From positions 1 through 42,692 of the forward strand of contig NZ_NTHN02000048.1 in assembly GCF_002300555.2 (NCBI RefSeq): a stretch of DNA of 42,692 bases, read 5' to 3'. The stretch comes from Alloyangia mangrovi. Lineage in GTDB: Bacteria; Pseudomonadota; Alphaproteobacteria; Rhodobacterales; Rhodobacteraceae. How positions within the stretch are numbered: position 1 is the stretch's first letter; each line of letters opens with the position of its first letter. Both the position numbers and the translations under genes were made by a program. This document shows, one piece after another, positions 17,012 through 25,860 of the stretch. Under the pieces are notes generated by a model. The model did not search any database, was not told the DNA's origin, and saw nothing but the letters and a program-made list of their open reading frames with translations.

Positions 17012-17980
17012 ATGACCCATCCCGGCGCAGCGCCAGATCCCGAAGGACAGGTTTCCGACGCCGTCCGGGGCAACTGGGTGGATCACCATGCCCCGGCCTG
17101 GAGCCGCCCCTATCTGCGCCTGTCGCGCGCCGACCGCCCGATCGGAACCTGGCTGCTGCTGCTGCCCTGCTGGTGGGGTCTGCTGCTGTCTATGGTAGCA
17201 GACGGTCAGGCGCGCTGGTTCGACTTGTGGATCTTCGTTGGCTGCGGCATCGGTGCCTTCCTGATGCGCGGCGCGGGCTGCACCTGGAACGACATCACCG
17301 ACCGCGACTTCGACGGCTCTGTGGCCCGCACCGCCTCGCGGCCGATCCCCTCGGGACAGGTGAGCGTGAGGCAGGCGCTGGCCTGGGCGGTGATCCAGGC
17401 GCTGGTCTCCTGCGCCATCCTGCTGACCTTCCCGCCGATGGCGATCCTGCTCGGGGTGATCTCGCTGGCGCCGGTGGCGATCTACCCCTTTGCCAAGCGC
17501 TTCACCTGGTGGCCGCAGGTCTTTCTGGGCATCGCCTTCAACTGGGGCGCGCTGCTGGCCTGGACGGCGCACAGCGGCAGTCTCGGCTGGGCCGCCGTGG
17601 CTCTTTACTTCTCGGGCATGGCCTGGACGCTGTTCTACGACACGATCTACGCCCACCAGGACAAGGAAGACGATGCCCTCATCGGGGTGAAATCCACCGC
17701 CCGGCTGTTCGGCGACGAGCGCACCCCGTCGATGCTGGCGCGCTTCCTGGTGATCTCGGTCGCCTTGATGGGGCTTGCCGTGGTCCTGGCGGCGCCGCGC
17801 GGCGAGATCCTGCAGTTGGTGATCGTGATCGCCGGCCCCTGGGCCTTTGGCTGGCACATGCTGTGGCAGATGCGGAAGCTGGATGTGAACGACAATGCCG
17901 TCCTGCTCAAGCTCTTCAGGTCCAACCGCGACGCCGGCCTGCTGCCCGTGCTGTTTTTCGCCGCCGCGCTTTTGGCGTGA
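17012..17980 (+). CDS. ubiA: 4-Hydroxybenzoate polyprenyltransferase
   Basis: A 322-residue integral membrane enzyme that attaches the polyprenyl chain to 4-hydroxybenzoate in ubiquinone synthesis. The first aspartate-rich motif NDITDRDFD is at residues 93-101 and the second is the DTIYAHQDKEDD segment near 210; both bind magnesium and the prenyl diphosphate. Hydrophobic helices alternate through the whole chain (for example TWLLLLPCWWGLLLSM). The ATG at 17012 lies only 12 nt from the divergent rsmE start, so the two promoters must overlap the other gene's beginning. The family also holds other aromatic prenyltransferases, but this length and the motif spacing fit UbiA best. Confidence 0.94.
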   Translation: MTHPGAAPDPEGQVSDAVRGNWVDHHAPAWSRPYLRLSRADRPIGTWLLLLPCWWGLLLSMVADGQARWFDLWIFVGCGIGAFLMRGAGCTWNDITDRDFDGSVARTASRPIPSGQVSVRQALAWAVIQALVSCAILLTFPPMAILLGVISLAPVAIYPFAKRFTWWPQVFLGIAFNWGALLAWTAHSGSLGWAAVALYFSGMAWTLFYDTIYAHQDKEDDALIGVKSTARLFGDERTPSMLARFLVISVALMGLAVVLAAPRGEILQLVIVIAGPWAFGWHMLWQMRKLDVNDNAVLLKLFRSNRDAGLLPVLFFAAALLA

Positions 17981-18042
17981 TTGCGCCGACCCGGGGGCGG
18001 GCGTATCAGAGATGAAAAATTGATCAAGAAAGGGACGCTTTG

Positions 18043-20016
18043 ATGCGCCTTTCCGGCTATCTCCTTCCGGCCACCGCCTTTGCTGCCGCCGCGGCGCTCT
18101 GCGCCGGGACCGCCTATTTCTCGATGCAGATGGTCGAGACCGCCTCGCGGCAGGATGTCGCCGATGCGCTGCTGCGCGATGGGCAGGACTGGGCCGAGGT
18201 CGATGTGAACGGCTTGCAGGTCTTCCTGATCGGCACCGCACCCGACGAGGCGGCGCGTTTCCGGGCGATGACCGTGGCCGGCTCGGCGGTGGATTCGGCG
18301 CGGGTCATAGACCAGATGCTGGTCGCCGATGCCGAGGAAATCGAGGCGCCGCGCTTCTCGATGGAGATCCTGCGCAACGAGTCCGGCATCTCGATCATCG
18401 GGCTGGTGCCCGGCGAGACCGACCGCGAGCGGCTGCTCGGCGTGCTTTCCGAGATGACGGAAGGTGACCAGCAGATAGCCGACCTTCTGGAAGAGGCCGA
18501 TTTCCCCAAGCCCGAAGGCTGGAGTGCCGCTGTGGATTTCGCAGGTCGCGCGCTCGAGGATCTGCCACGCTCGAAGATCTCGGTCTCGGCGGGGCGGGTG
18601 CACATCAAGGCGATGACCGACAGCGAGACCGCCCGCCGCGAGATCGAGCGGAACCTGCGCCGCCGCGTGCCGAAGGGGGTCGAGCTGACGCTCGATCTGT
18701 CCGCGCCGCGACCGGTGATCACCCCCTTCACCCTGCGTTTCCTGATGGACGAGGAAGGACTGCGCTTCGACGCCTGTTCCGCCGACACCGAGGCCGCGCG
18801 CGAGCGTATCCTCAAGGCCGCAAGCGACGCCGGCTTCGAGGGCAATGCCAACTGCCGCCTCGGGCTGGGCGTGCCCTCGCGCCGCTGGGGCGAAGCCGGG
18901 GCCATGGCGATCGCGGCGGTGAAGGAGCTGGGCGGCGGCTCGGTAACCTTCTCCAATGCCGACGTTGCTCTGGTGGCCCTGGAAGGTACCAGCCAGGGGC
19001 TCTTCGACCGGGTGGTGGGCGAGCTCGAGGCCGCGTTGCCGCAGGTCTTCGCCCTGCACGCCACGCTGCCGGAAACGCCGCAGGAGACCGATCAGGGCCC
19101 GCCCGAGTTCACCGCCACACTCTCGCCAGAGGGCTCGGTGCAGCTGCGCGGCCGGATCAACTCGGACCTCGCGCGCGAGACCGCGGACAGCCTGGCCAAG
19201 GCGCTCTTCGGCTCGGAGAGCGTCTATACCGCGGCCCGCGTCGCCGAGGGGCTGCCGAACGGCTGGTCGACCCGCGTGCTGACCGGGCTCGAGGCGCTTG
19301 GGCAACTCAGCAACGGCGCGCTGCGGGTGACCCCCGAGCTGGTGCGGGTCTCGGGCAATACCGGCAACAAGGACGCCAATGCCGAGATCGCCGGGCTGCT
19401 CTCGGACAAGCTGGGCGAGGGGGCCGACTACGAGATCGACGTCACCTACCAGGAAAAGCTTGACCCCGAGCTGGGCATCCCCACCCCCGAGCAATGCGAG
19501 GCGCAGATCGTCGAGATCATCGGCGACCGCAAGATCAGTTTCGAGCCGGGCTCGGCCAATCTCGACGCCTCGGCCAAGGACATAATGGACGAGCTCGCCG
19601 AGTTGTTGAAGCTCTGCGGCGACATCCCGCTCGAGATCCAGGGCCACACCGACAGCCAGGGCCGCGAGTCGATGAACGAGGCACTGAGCCGCGACCGGGC
19701 GCAATCGGTGCTCGATGCGCTGCGCAACCGCCGGGTGCTGACCTCGAGCTATCGCGTGAAAGGCTATGGCGAAACCCTGCCGATTGCGGATAACAGTACC
19801 GAAGAGGGACGCGAGGCGAACCGCCGGATCGAATTCAAGCTGATCCGCCCCGAGCCGACCGAGGAAGAGCCGACCGCGCTCGAGCAGATCGAGCAGGAAG
19901 GCGCCGAGGCAGCCGGTGACCCGGCCGCTCCGGAAGAAAGCGACGCTGCGCAGGACGACGCGGCGCAGGATGAGGCAGGCGCTGGCGAGACAGGCGTGGA
20001 AGGGGCAGAAGAATGA
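18043..20016 (+). CDS. OmpA-family peptidoglycan-associated protein with BON-like repeats
   Basis: A 657-residue envelope protein. An N-terminal hydrophobic segment (residues 4-28) acts as a signal peptide or membrane anchor. Residues of about 30-490 contain repeated BON-like units (VNGLQVFLIGTAPDEAARF, VHIKAMTDSETARREIE, VQLRGRINSDLARETADSL). An OmpA C-terminal domain lies at about 505-601 with LEIQGHTDSQGRESMNEALSRDRAQSV and GYGETLPIADNSTEEGREANRRIE, which binds peptidoglycan. A very acidic, alanine-rich tail (602-657) follows. ATG at 18043 has AAAGGGA 7 nt upstream; the TTG one codon before is less likely. The next gene overlaps by ATGA. No beta-barrel domain is seen, so it is probably anchored in the inner membrane. 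Confidence 0.88.
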   Translation: MRLSGYLLPATAFAAAAALCAGTAYFSMQMVETASRQDVADALLRDGQDWAEVDVNGLQVFLIGTAPDEAARFRAMTVAGSAVDSARVIDQMLVADAEEIEAPRFSMEILRNESGISIIGLVPGETDRERLLGVLSEMTEGDQQIADLLEEADFPKPEGWSAAVDFAGRALEDLPRSKISVSAGRVHIKAMTDSETARREIERNLRRRVPKGVELTLDLSAPRPVITPFTLRFLMDEEGLRFDACSADTEAARERILKAASDAGFEGNANCRLGLGVPSRRWGEAGAMAIAAVKELGGGSVTFSNADVALVALEGTSQGLFDRVVGELEAALPQVFALHATLPETPQETDQGPPEFTATLSPEGSVQLRGRINSDLARETADSLAKALFGSESVYTAARVAEGLPNGWSTRVLTGLEALGQLSNGALRVTPELVRVSGNTGNKDANAEIAGLLSDKLGEGADYEIDVTYQEKLDPELGIPTPEQCEAQIVEIIGDRKISFEPGSANLDASAKDIMDELAELLKLCGDIPLEIQGHTDSQGRESMNEALSRDRAQSVLDALRNRRVLTSSYRVKGYGETLPIADNSTEEGREANRRIEFKLIRPEPTEEEPTALEQIEQEGAEAAGDPAAPEESDAAQDDAAQDEAGAGETGVEGAEE

Positions 20017-20342
20017 ACCGGACGGAATTCGTGATCGCGACGGCGGTCATCCTCTTCGTGGCCTTCTGCATGGGATGGTTCGCCAACTGGCTGGTGCACC
20101 GCTTCAAGCGCGTCGCCCAGGCCGACGTCGACCAGCTCGAGAAGATGAGCCGCGAGCTGCACGAGGCCGAGGAGACCCGCGACCAGGCGATCACCTACCT
20201 GCAGCAGCGCGAGGCCGAGCTGACCAACCAACTGGCGCAGACCGAGGCCGAGCTCTCGGCGGCCATGGAAGGCCTGCGCGAGGCGCGGCACGAGGCCGAG
20301 GAACTGCGCGGGATGCTCGAGCGCAAGAAGGGCATGGCCTGA
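20013..20342 (+). CDS. Small single-pass membrane protein with coiled coil
   Basis: A 109-residue protein with one N-terminal transmembrane helix (about residues 6-28, EFVIATAVILFVAFCMGWFA). A long charged helix follows from residue 35 to 107, rich in Glu, Arg and Ala with heptad spacing (VDQLEKMSRELHEAEETRD, QREAELTNQLAQTEAELSAA). It resembles unnamed small envelope proteins encoded behind OmpA-like genes in Rhodobacterales. Its ATG overlaps the upstream OmpA-like stop codon by ATGA, so the two are made together and may interact, with the coiled coil on the cytoplasmic side. No function is known. Confidence 0.85.
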   Translation: MNRTEFVIATAVILFVAFCMGWFANWLVHRFKRVAQADVDQLEKMSRELHEAEETRDQAITYLQQREAELTNQLAQTEAELSAAMEGLREARHEAEELRGMLERKKGMA

Positions 20343-20368
20343 AGGGCCTTTCTGTCTGAGCGCGCGGC

Positions 20369-20397
20369 AAGGCGGGGCGGGGTCTCGCCTTTTTTTT
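20369..20397 (+). terminator. Probable terminator of the OmpA-like operon
   Basis: AAGGCG (20369-20374) pairs with CGCCTT (20386-20391) around a G-rich loop and runs into eight Ts. The stem is short but the T-run is strong. It begins 26 nt after the stop codon of the coiled-coil gene. Confidence 0.65.
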
Positions 20398-20407
20398 CAT
20401 TCTGGTG

Positions 20408-20460
20408 AGGGCTCCGCCCCCGCCCTGCGGGCTCCCCCGGGATATTTCTGCCTAGAAGAA
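20408..20460 (+). repeat. Dispersed intergenic repeat A, copy 3
   Basis: GGGCTCCGCCCC, then a GC-rich middle, CCCCCGGGATATTT and CCTAGAAGAA, in the same order as copy 1. It lies just after a terminator and upstream of the RTX gene. Confidence 0.75.
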
Positions 20461-20680
20461 CGCGCGGGTGCTGATGGTCAAACCATCGGCATTGCTGACG
20501 ATTTTGAGACAATTCAGCCGCAAGGCGCATGCTGTTTCGCAAGCAGAGCTGCGACAGCGCCCGGCGCCTTAAAGTTGTCGCATCCTGTCCCTATCCAGTC
20601 TTAATTCGGGGCGCAGACCAGCTCCCGTGCGCGATTCCCCGGGTGTTGGGGGTCTAGGTCAGTAAGTCAGGGTGTGTGCG

Positions 20681-23600
20681 ATGACGGTCTACGCGGTGAC
20701 GCAGGAGAACTGGAACGATCCGGCTTTCTGGGCGGCGATCTCCGAAAGCTCCGCGGGGCACACGCTCGACCTCTCGGGTTTGCCGGACGGGGTGGAGGTC
20801 GAATTCGACCAGGCCAACCTCGTGCTCTTCCTCCACCACGACGGCGGCAGCTTCCTGATCGGCGATACCACGGCCCCGGCGGTCTTTGACGCGCAGCTCG
20901 GCGCGGGCACCGACTGGAGCTATTTCTCCCTGCTCACCGGCGGCGCGGGCGACGACACGCTGGGCGGCGGCGAGGGCGATGACACGCTCTGGGGCGGAGC
21001 CGGGGATGACAGCTTCCTCGGCTATGCCGGGGACGACCTGATCTACGGCGGCGACGGCGGCGACACGGTGCATGCGGGCTCCGGGGCCGACACGGTGATC
21101 GGCGGCGCGGGCGACGATTCCCTGTCCGGAAACGAGGGGGACGACTGGCTGGAGGGCGGCGCTGGCAGCGACTCGCTCTACGGACAGGAGGGGGACGATT
21201 ACGTCAGCGGCGGCGAGGGCGACGACACGCTCGAGGGCAACGAGGGCAGCGACACGATCCACGGCGGCGCGGGCAACGACTGGATGCGCGGCTCCTACGG
21301 CAACGATGAGCTCTGGGGCGGCACCGGCGACGACAGTTACTGGGGCGGCTGGGGGGGACGATACCTTCCACATCGAGAACGACTTCGGCAACGACACGGT
21401 GGATGCCGAGGGCGTGGACGAGGTGCTGGGCGACACGCTCGACCTGTCGCTGGTCACCGACGCGCTGCGCATCGATCTGGGCGACATCAACCCCGAGACC
21501 GGCAGCGTCACCGATGGCACGAGCACGCTGATCTACGACGAGGTCGAGCACATCATCCTCGGCGCCGGAGTGGATACGCTGGCGCTGGCGGATGGCGGCG
21601 GACTCGATGCGGTGCAGGGCTTCGCGGCGCCGAGCGATCTTGGTGGCGGGACCTATGCGGGCAATGACCTGCTGGACGTCTCGGGGCTGACCGATGCCGA
21701 GGGCAACCCGGTGGACGTGGGCGACGTCACGGTGAGCGATACGGCCGGCGATGGTACGGGGGATGCGGTGCTGAGCTTTCCCGGGGGCGTGGCGCTGACG
21801 CTGGTGGGCGTGCAGGTTTCCGAGGTCTCCTCGGCGGCGCAGCTCGAGGCGATGGGCATTCCCGCGGCCGGCGAAGAGGCCGCTCCGGTCGATCCAGTGG
21901 AGCCGGTTGATCCGGTTGACCCGACCGATCCTGTTGACCCGGTGGAGACCACCGGCGCGTTGCCGCAGATTGACGGCGCCTTCGAGTTCGAGGCGACGAT
22001 CCGCTTCGATGAACTTTCCGCCGCGCAGGGACAGAGGGTCTTCGAATTCGGCGGCGCGGGCGAGGACCGGCTGACCTTTGGCCAGCTCGGCCCGAGCAAT
22101 GCGGTGCTCTTCGAGATCGTTCAGGATGGGGCAACCTGGCTCATCGTCGCCGAGGATGCCATCACCGAGGGCGAGACCGCGACCTGGACCGTGGGCGTCG
22201 ACGAGACCGGCTTCATGTACATCGAGAAGGACGGCGTGCAGATCGCCGAGGGCGACGGCGTCGTCCCCGCCGACAGCGAGCGGCTGACCAACACGCTTGG
22301 CGGCAGCGGCGAGACGGCGCTGGTCGGCGCGATCTCGGAGGTGTCGATCAGCCAGGCGGCTGGCACCTGGGTCTCGGACGGCAGCGGCGGTGAGGGTGCC
22401 GGCGGCGACGGCGGGGAAACTGAGGGGGAGACCGGCGGCAGCACGGGTCCGACCGATCCCACGGACCCTGCCGATCCGACGGTTCCCGGCGAGACCACCG
22501 ACCCCGATCCGGACAGCGACGGGATCCCGCAGATCGACGGCGCCTTCGAGTTCGAGGCCACGCTGCGCTTCGACGACATCAGCGGCGCGCGCGACCAGCG
22601 GGTCTTCGAGTTCGGCGGCGCTGGCGAGGACCGGATCACCTTTGGCCAGCTTGGCCCGAGCAACGCGGTGCTCTTCGAGATCGTGCAGGACGGGGTCACC
22701 GCGCTCATCGTCGCCGAGGACGCGATCACCGAGGGCGAGACGGCGACCTGGACCGTGGGTGTCGACGAGACCGGCTTCATGTACATTGAGAAGGACGGGG
22801 TGCAGATCGCCGAGGGTGACGGGATCGTGCCCGCGGGAAGCGACCGGCTAGAGAACCTGCTCGGCGGCTCCGGCTCGGCAACGCTGCAGGGCGAGATGAG
22901 CGACGTCAGCCTCGTACAGGGGGACGCGATCTGGACGCCCGAAGCGGGCACGCAGGTCTATGAGCCCGGTGAGACGGAGGAGGACGCCGACGCGAGCACG
23001 TCCGATCCTGTGCTGCCCGAGCTGACCGACGACGACCTGCCGCAGATCGGCGGGGCTTTCGAATTCGAGGCCGAGCTGCGCTTCGACGATCTCGACGATG
23101 CGCGCGACCAGCAGGTCTTCGAGTTCGGCGGCGCGGGGGAGGACCGGATCGCCTTTGGCCAGCTCGGGCCGAGCGATGCCGTGGTCTTCTCGGTCAGCCA
23201 GGGCGGCTACACGCATTACATCGTGGCCGAGGATGCGCTCACCGAAGGCGAGACGGCGAGCTGGACCGTGGGCGTGGATGAAACCGGCTTCATGTACGTC
23301 GAGAAGGACGGCGTGCAGATCGCCGAGGGCGACGGCGTGGTGCCCAATGGCAGCGCCCGGCTGACCAACCTGCTCGGCGGCAGCGGCAACAGCGCGCTGC
23401 GAGGGCAGATCAGCGACGTCAGCATCACCCAGGAGGGCAGTCACTGGTGGCTCGACGAGGCGGGCGAGGCGCATCTCGAGCTTCATGGCACCGAGGAGGA
23501 CGAGCTGCTTGAGGGCGGGGACGGCGACGACACGCTCTGGGGTGGGGGCGGTGACGACACGCTGACCGGTGGCGACGGCGATGACACCTTCGGTGTCAGC

Positions 23601-23813
23601 GCGGCGGCGGGGGATGTGACCATCACCGATTTCGCCGGCGCCGACCGCATCGACCTGACGCAGCTCGGGCAATGGGCGGATGGCGAGGCGCTGATGGCGG
23701 CGCTGACCCAGGACGACGGCACGGCCAGCCTCAGCTTCGACATTGACGGCGCGGCGCAGACCCTTCTGGTCCACGCCGACGAGGAGCTGACCGAGGACGA
23801 CTTCCTACTCTGA
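20681..23813 (+). CDS. Secreted RTX calcium-binding protein with three LamG-like domains, frameshifted (one extra base)
   Basis: Reconstructed length about 1043 residues. After a unique N-terminus, residues of about 87-230 hold a long block of RTX nonapeptides (GGxGDDxLx), which bind calcium outside the cell. Three near-identical domains follow, starting near residues 427, 615 and 786 (DNA 21960, 22524, 23037). Each has GAFEFEATIRFD-like starts, FGGAGEDR, GQLGPS and VGVDETGFMY-VEKDGVQIAEGDG, the pattern of LamG/concanavalin-like folds. They are joined by PVDP/TDP-rich linkers. A short RTX block and a DFAGADRIDL tail end the protein, as in type I secretion substrates. One extra G in 21351-21357 breaks the frame; removing it restores GGWGDDTF. 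No exporter gene is nearby. Confidence 0.87.
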
Positions 23814-23899
23814 TCCGGCCCTCTCGGCCAACCGCTTGGCAAGGGGCGGGGCGCATGGTTCACTCTGCGAACCCCGACTGCCCCCCGCAAAGGACCGCC

Positions 23900-24826
23900 A
23901 TGCCCGGACTGCCCCATCTGCGTGCCATGCAGGCCTTCGAGGCCGTGGGCCGCTGCGGCTCGGTGCGCCGCGCCGCCGAGGAGCTTGGCGTCTCTTCAGG
24001 CGCGATCAGCCAGCAGGTGCGGCGGATCGAGGAGCACCTGGGGGTCGCCCTGCTGGAGCGGCGCGGGCGGCAGCTCGAGCTGACCAGCTGGGGCCGGGTC
24101 TACCACGCCGAGTTGAGCAAGGGCTTTGCCCAGCTCGCCCATGCGGGCGAGGTGCTGGCGCGGGCGCGCAACAGCCGGGGGTTCGTCATCAGCTCGCTCA
24201 CCACGGTGACCAACAAGTGGCTGGGGCCGCGGCTCTTCGAATGGACCGCCGAGCACCCCGGCGCGCCGGTGCGGCTGGTGGGCACCGAGATCGAGCCGGA
24301 TCTGACCCGCGACAACGTCGATTTCCGTCTCTACTTCGACGATGCGCCGCGGCATGGCCATTACGCCGAGCTCTTCACCGATTGCATCCTGCCCGCCTGC
24401 GCGCCGTCGCTGCTGCAGGGGCGGGAGCTGACACGGCCCGAGGAGATCTTCGACTACCCGCTGCTGCAGATCTCGTGGATGGAGAGCTTTGCCGCGCATC
24501 AGGTGCCGGGCTGGGCGGAGTGGGCGTCGCATTGCGGCGTGGTGCCGCCGCCGGACCCCGGCGGCTCGGCGCTCAGCTTCGCGCTCTCCTCCAGCGCCAT
24601 AGACGCAGCGGTGGCGGGCCGGGGATTCGTGCTCGGTCAGCTCGCGATGATCGGCGAGGAGCTGGCGAGCGGGCGGCTGGTGGTGCCCTTCGATCTGCGC
24701 ATGCCGCTCTCGGTGCCCTACGGGCTGGCCTGGGACCGCGCGAGCCTCGAGAAACCCATGGGCCGGGCGCTGCGCGACTGGCTGGTGGCGCAGGGGCGGC
24801 GGCAGGCGGCGCTCTGCACCCGCTGA
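23900..24826 (+). CDS. LysR-family transcriptional regulator, GcvA-like
   Basis: A 308-residue LysR regulator. The N-terminal winged helix-turn-helix (about residues 6-65) has AFEAVGRCGSVRRAAEELGVSSGAISQQVRRIEEHLGVALLERR. The rest is a two-lobed ligand-binding domain with VISSLTTVTNKWLGPRL and a GFVLGQLAMIGEELASGRLVVPF segment typical of the GcvA/AmpR branch. The ATG at 23900 has AAAGGA 5 nt upstream. It ends 9 nt from the convergent glycosyltransferase gene, with both stop codons in one hairpin. LysR proteins usually regulate a divergent neighbour, but the gene upstream here (RTX) runs in the same direction, so its target is not evident. Confidence 0.92.
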   Translation: MPGLPHLRAMQAFEAVGRCGSVRRAAEELGVSSGAISQQVRRIEEHLGVALLERRGRQLELTSWGRVYHAELSKGFAQLAHAGEVLARARNSRGFVISSLTTVTNKWLGPRLFEWTAEHPGAPVRLVGTEIEPDLTRDNVDFRLYFDDAPRHGHYAELFTDCILPACAPSLLQGRELTRPEEIFDYPLLQISWMESFAAHQVPGWAEWASHCGVVPPPDPGGSALSFALSSSAIDAAVAGRGFVLGQLAMIGEELASGRLVVPFDLRMPLSVPYGLAWDRASLEKPMGRALRDWLVAQGRRQAALCTR

Positions 24827-24839
24827 CAGGCGCTGTCAG
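24823..24839. repeat. Hairpin containing both stop codons of convergent genes
   Basis: CTGACAG-GCG-CTGTCAG is a perfect 7-bp stem with a 3-nt loop. The left arm holds the LysR stop TGA and the right arm the stop (TCA read from this strand) of the leftward glycosyltransferase gene. There is no T-run on either side. It could act as a small bidirectional 3' end. Confidence 0.6.
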
Positions 24840-25837
24840 ATCGCCGCGAGGGTGGAGCGTCCAGCGGTCTTGCGGCTGGTGAGCCGGCCGAGGAGCGCCT
24901 GCCATCCCTGCACCGTGGGCTCATAGGCGCCGGTGACCGAGATGCGCGGAACGGCGGCGCTCTCTGCCAGCACGTCGCTGAGCGCCCGGCTCCAGGCGGC
25001 GACCGAGAGGTCGGCCACGGTCACCAGTCCCGGCCCCTGCAGCTCGGAAAGGCTGTCGCGGCCCGAGTGCAGGACCCGGCGCCCGGCAGCCTGCGCCTCT
25101 TGCGCGGCCAGCGCGGAGGCTTGCCAGCGGGCGGGAATGGCGATGGCCTCGGCGCTGCGCAGCGCCGCCAGCCGGGTGGTGTTGCCATGCACGCGGATGC
25201 GCAGGTCGTGGCGGGCGAGGGCGCGTAGTTCGGCGCGCTGCGGCCCGTCGCCGAAGATGTCGAGCCGCGCCTCCGGGTCGGAGACGACGCCGAAGGCCTC
25301 GATCAGCATGTCGAAGCCGCTTTGCCGGTGCAGGCGGCCGATCGCGCCGATGTGCCGGACCGGACCCTGCGGGTCGGGCAGGGCGGCAAAGGGCGCGAGA
25401 TCGGCGCAGGCCGGAATCACCGTGAGCTGCCCCGTGGCGACCAGCGCGTGGCGGCGCATCCAGTGTGCCTGCGAGGCGCTCAGCGCGACGACGTGGTTGA
25501 ACAGCGCATAGCCGGTGCGCAGCATGGCGCGCTGCCGGCCTCGGTTTCGCGTCGCCGCCGCCGAGCCTTCGCAATGGTGGTGCTCGACGTGGATCAGTGT
25601 CGCGCGCGGGTGTCGGGCGCGCAGGGCCATGAGGCCCGGCAGGCACTGCAGGCGCATCGGCAGGTGCGAGACGATCACCTCGGCCTCGAGGGCAGTCGCC
25701 CCCGCGGCAAAGCGCGACACGCTCACCGCGCGGTGCTCGGCGGTGGCGCCAAGCGCGGCATCGCGGCTCAGAAATGCAAGATAGCGGGCGAGGTCGCCCG
25801 CGGTCCGGTCGTCGTGAAGATGGGCTATGCGCAGCAT
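24836..25837 (-). CDS. Glycosyltransferase family 4 (GT-B fold), variant active-site motif
   Basis: A 333-residue GT-B glycosyltransferase that would transfer a sugar from a nucleotide donor during polysaccharide or lipopolysaccharide assembly. The C-terminal donor domain has IGAIGRLHRQSGFDMLIEAF near residue 163 and FGDGPQRAELRAL near 195. In the usual E-x7-E motif the first Glu is replaced by Gln239, with Glu247 kept, in ARWQASALAAQEAQAAGRRV. A short N-terminal acceptor domain includes HVEHHHCEG. The start is at 25837, with GGAG about 11 nt upstream. It is the third gene of a leftward operon of three glycosyltransferases, 23 nt after the second. The sugar and product are unknown. Confidence 0.85.
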   Translation of the reverse strand: MLRIAHLHDDRTAGDLARYLAFLSRDAALGATAEHRAVSVSRFAAGATALEAEVIVSHLPMRLQCLPGLMALRARHPRATLIHVEHHHCEGSAAATRNRGRQRAMLRTGYALFNHVVALSASQAHWMRRHALVATGQLTVIPACADLAPFAALPDPQGPVRHIGAIGRLHRQSGFDMLIEAFGVVSDPEARLDIFGDGPQRAELRALARHDLRIRVHGNTTRLAALRSAEAIAIPARWQASALAAQEAQAAGRRVLHSGRDSLSELQGPGLVTVADLSVAAWSRALSDVLAESAAVPRISVTGAYEPTVQGWQALLGRLTSRKTAGRSTLAAI

Positions 25838-25860
25838 TGGCTAAATCTCCATGCGAGGGG

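Larger units (their letters stand above)
20343..20680. other. Intergenic region upstream of the RTX gene
   Basis: A 338-nt region with no supported gene. It holds a probable terminator (20369-20397), repeat A copy 3 (20408-20460) and an AT-richer stretch of about 20480-20610. In that stretch CCTATCCAGTC at 20590-20600 matches the left half of the palindrome at 27857. The promoter of the RTX gene should lie here, but no clear -35/-10 pair stands out. Confidence 0.6.

Noticed and set aside
20940-21360. RTX repeat DNA as misassembled tandem repeat
   Set aside because: The nonapeptides vary in sequence as in normal RTX proteins. The only clear error is the single base at the 7-G run.
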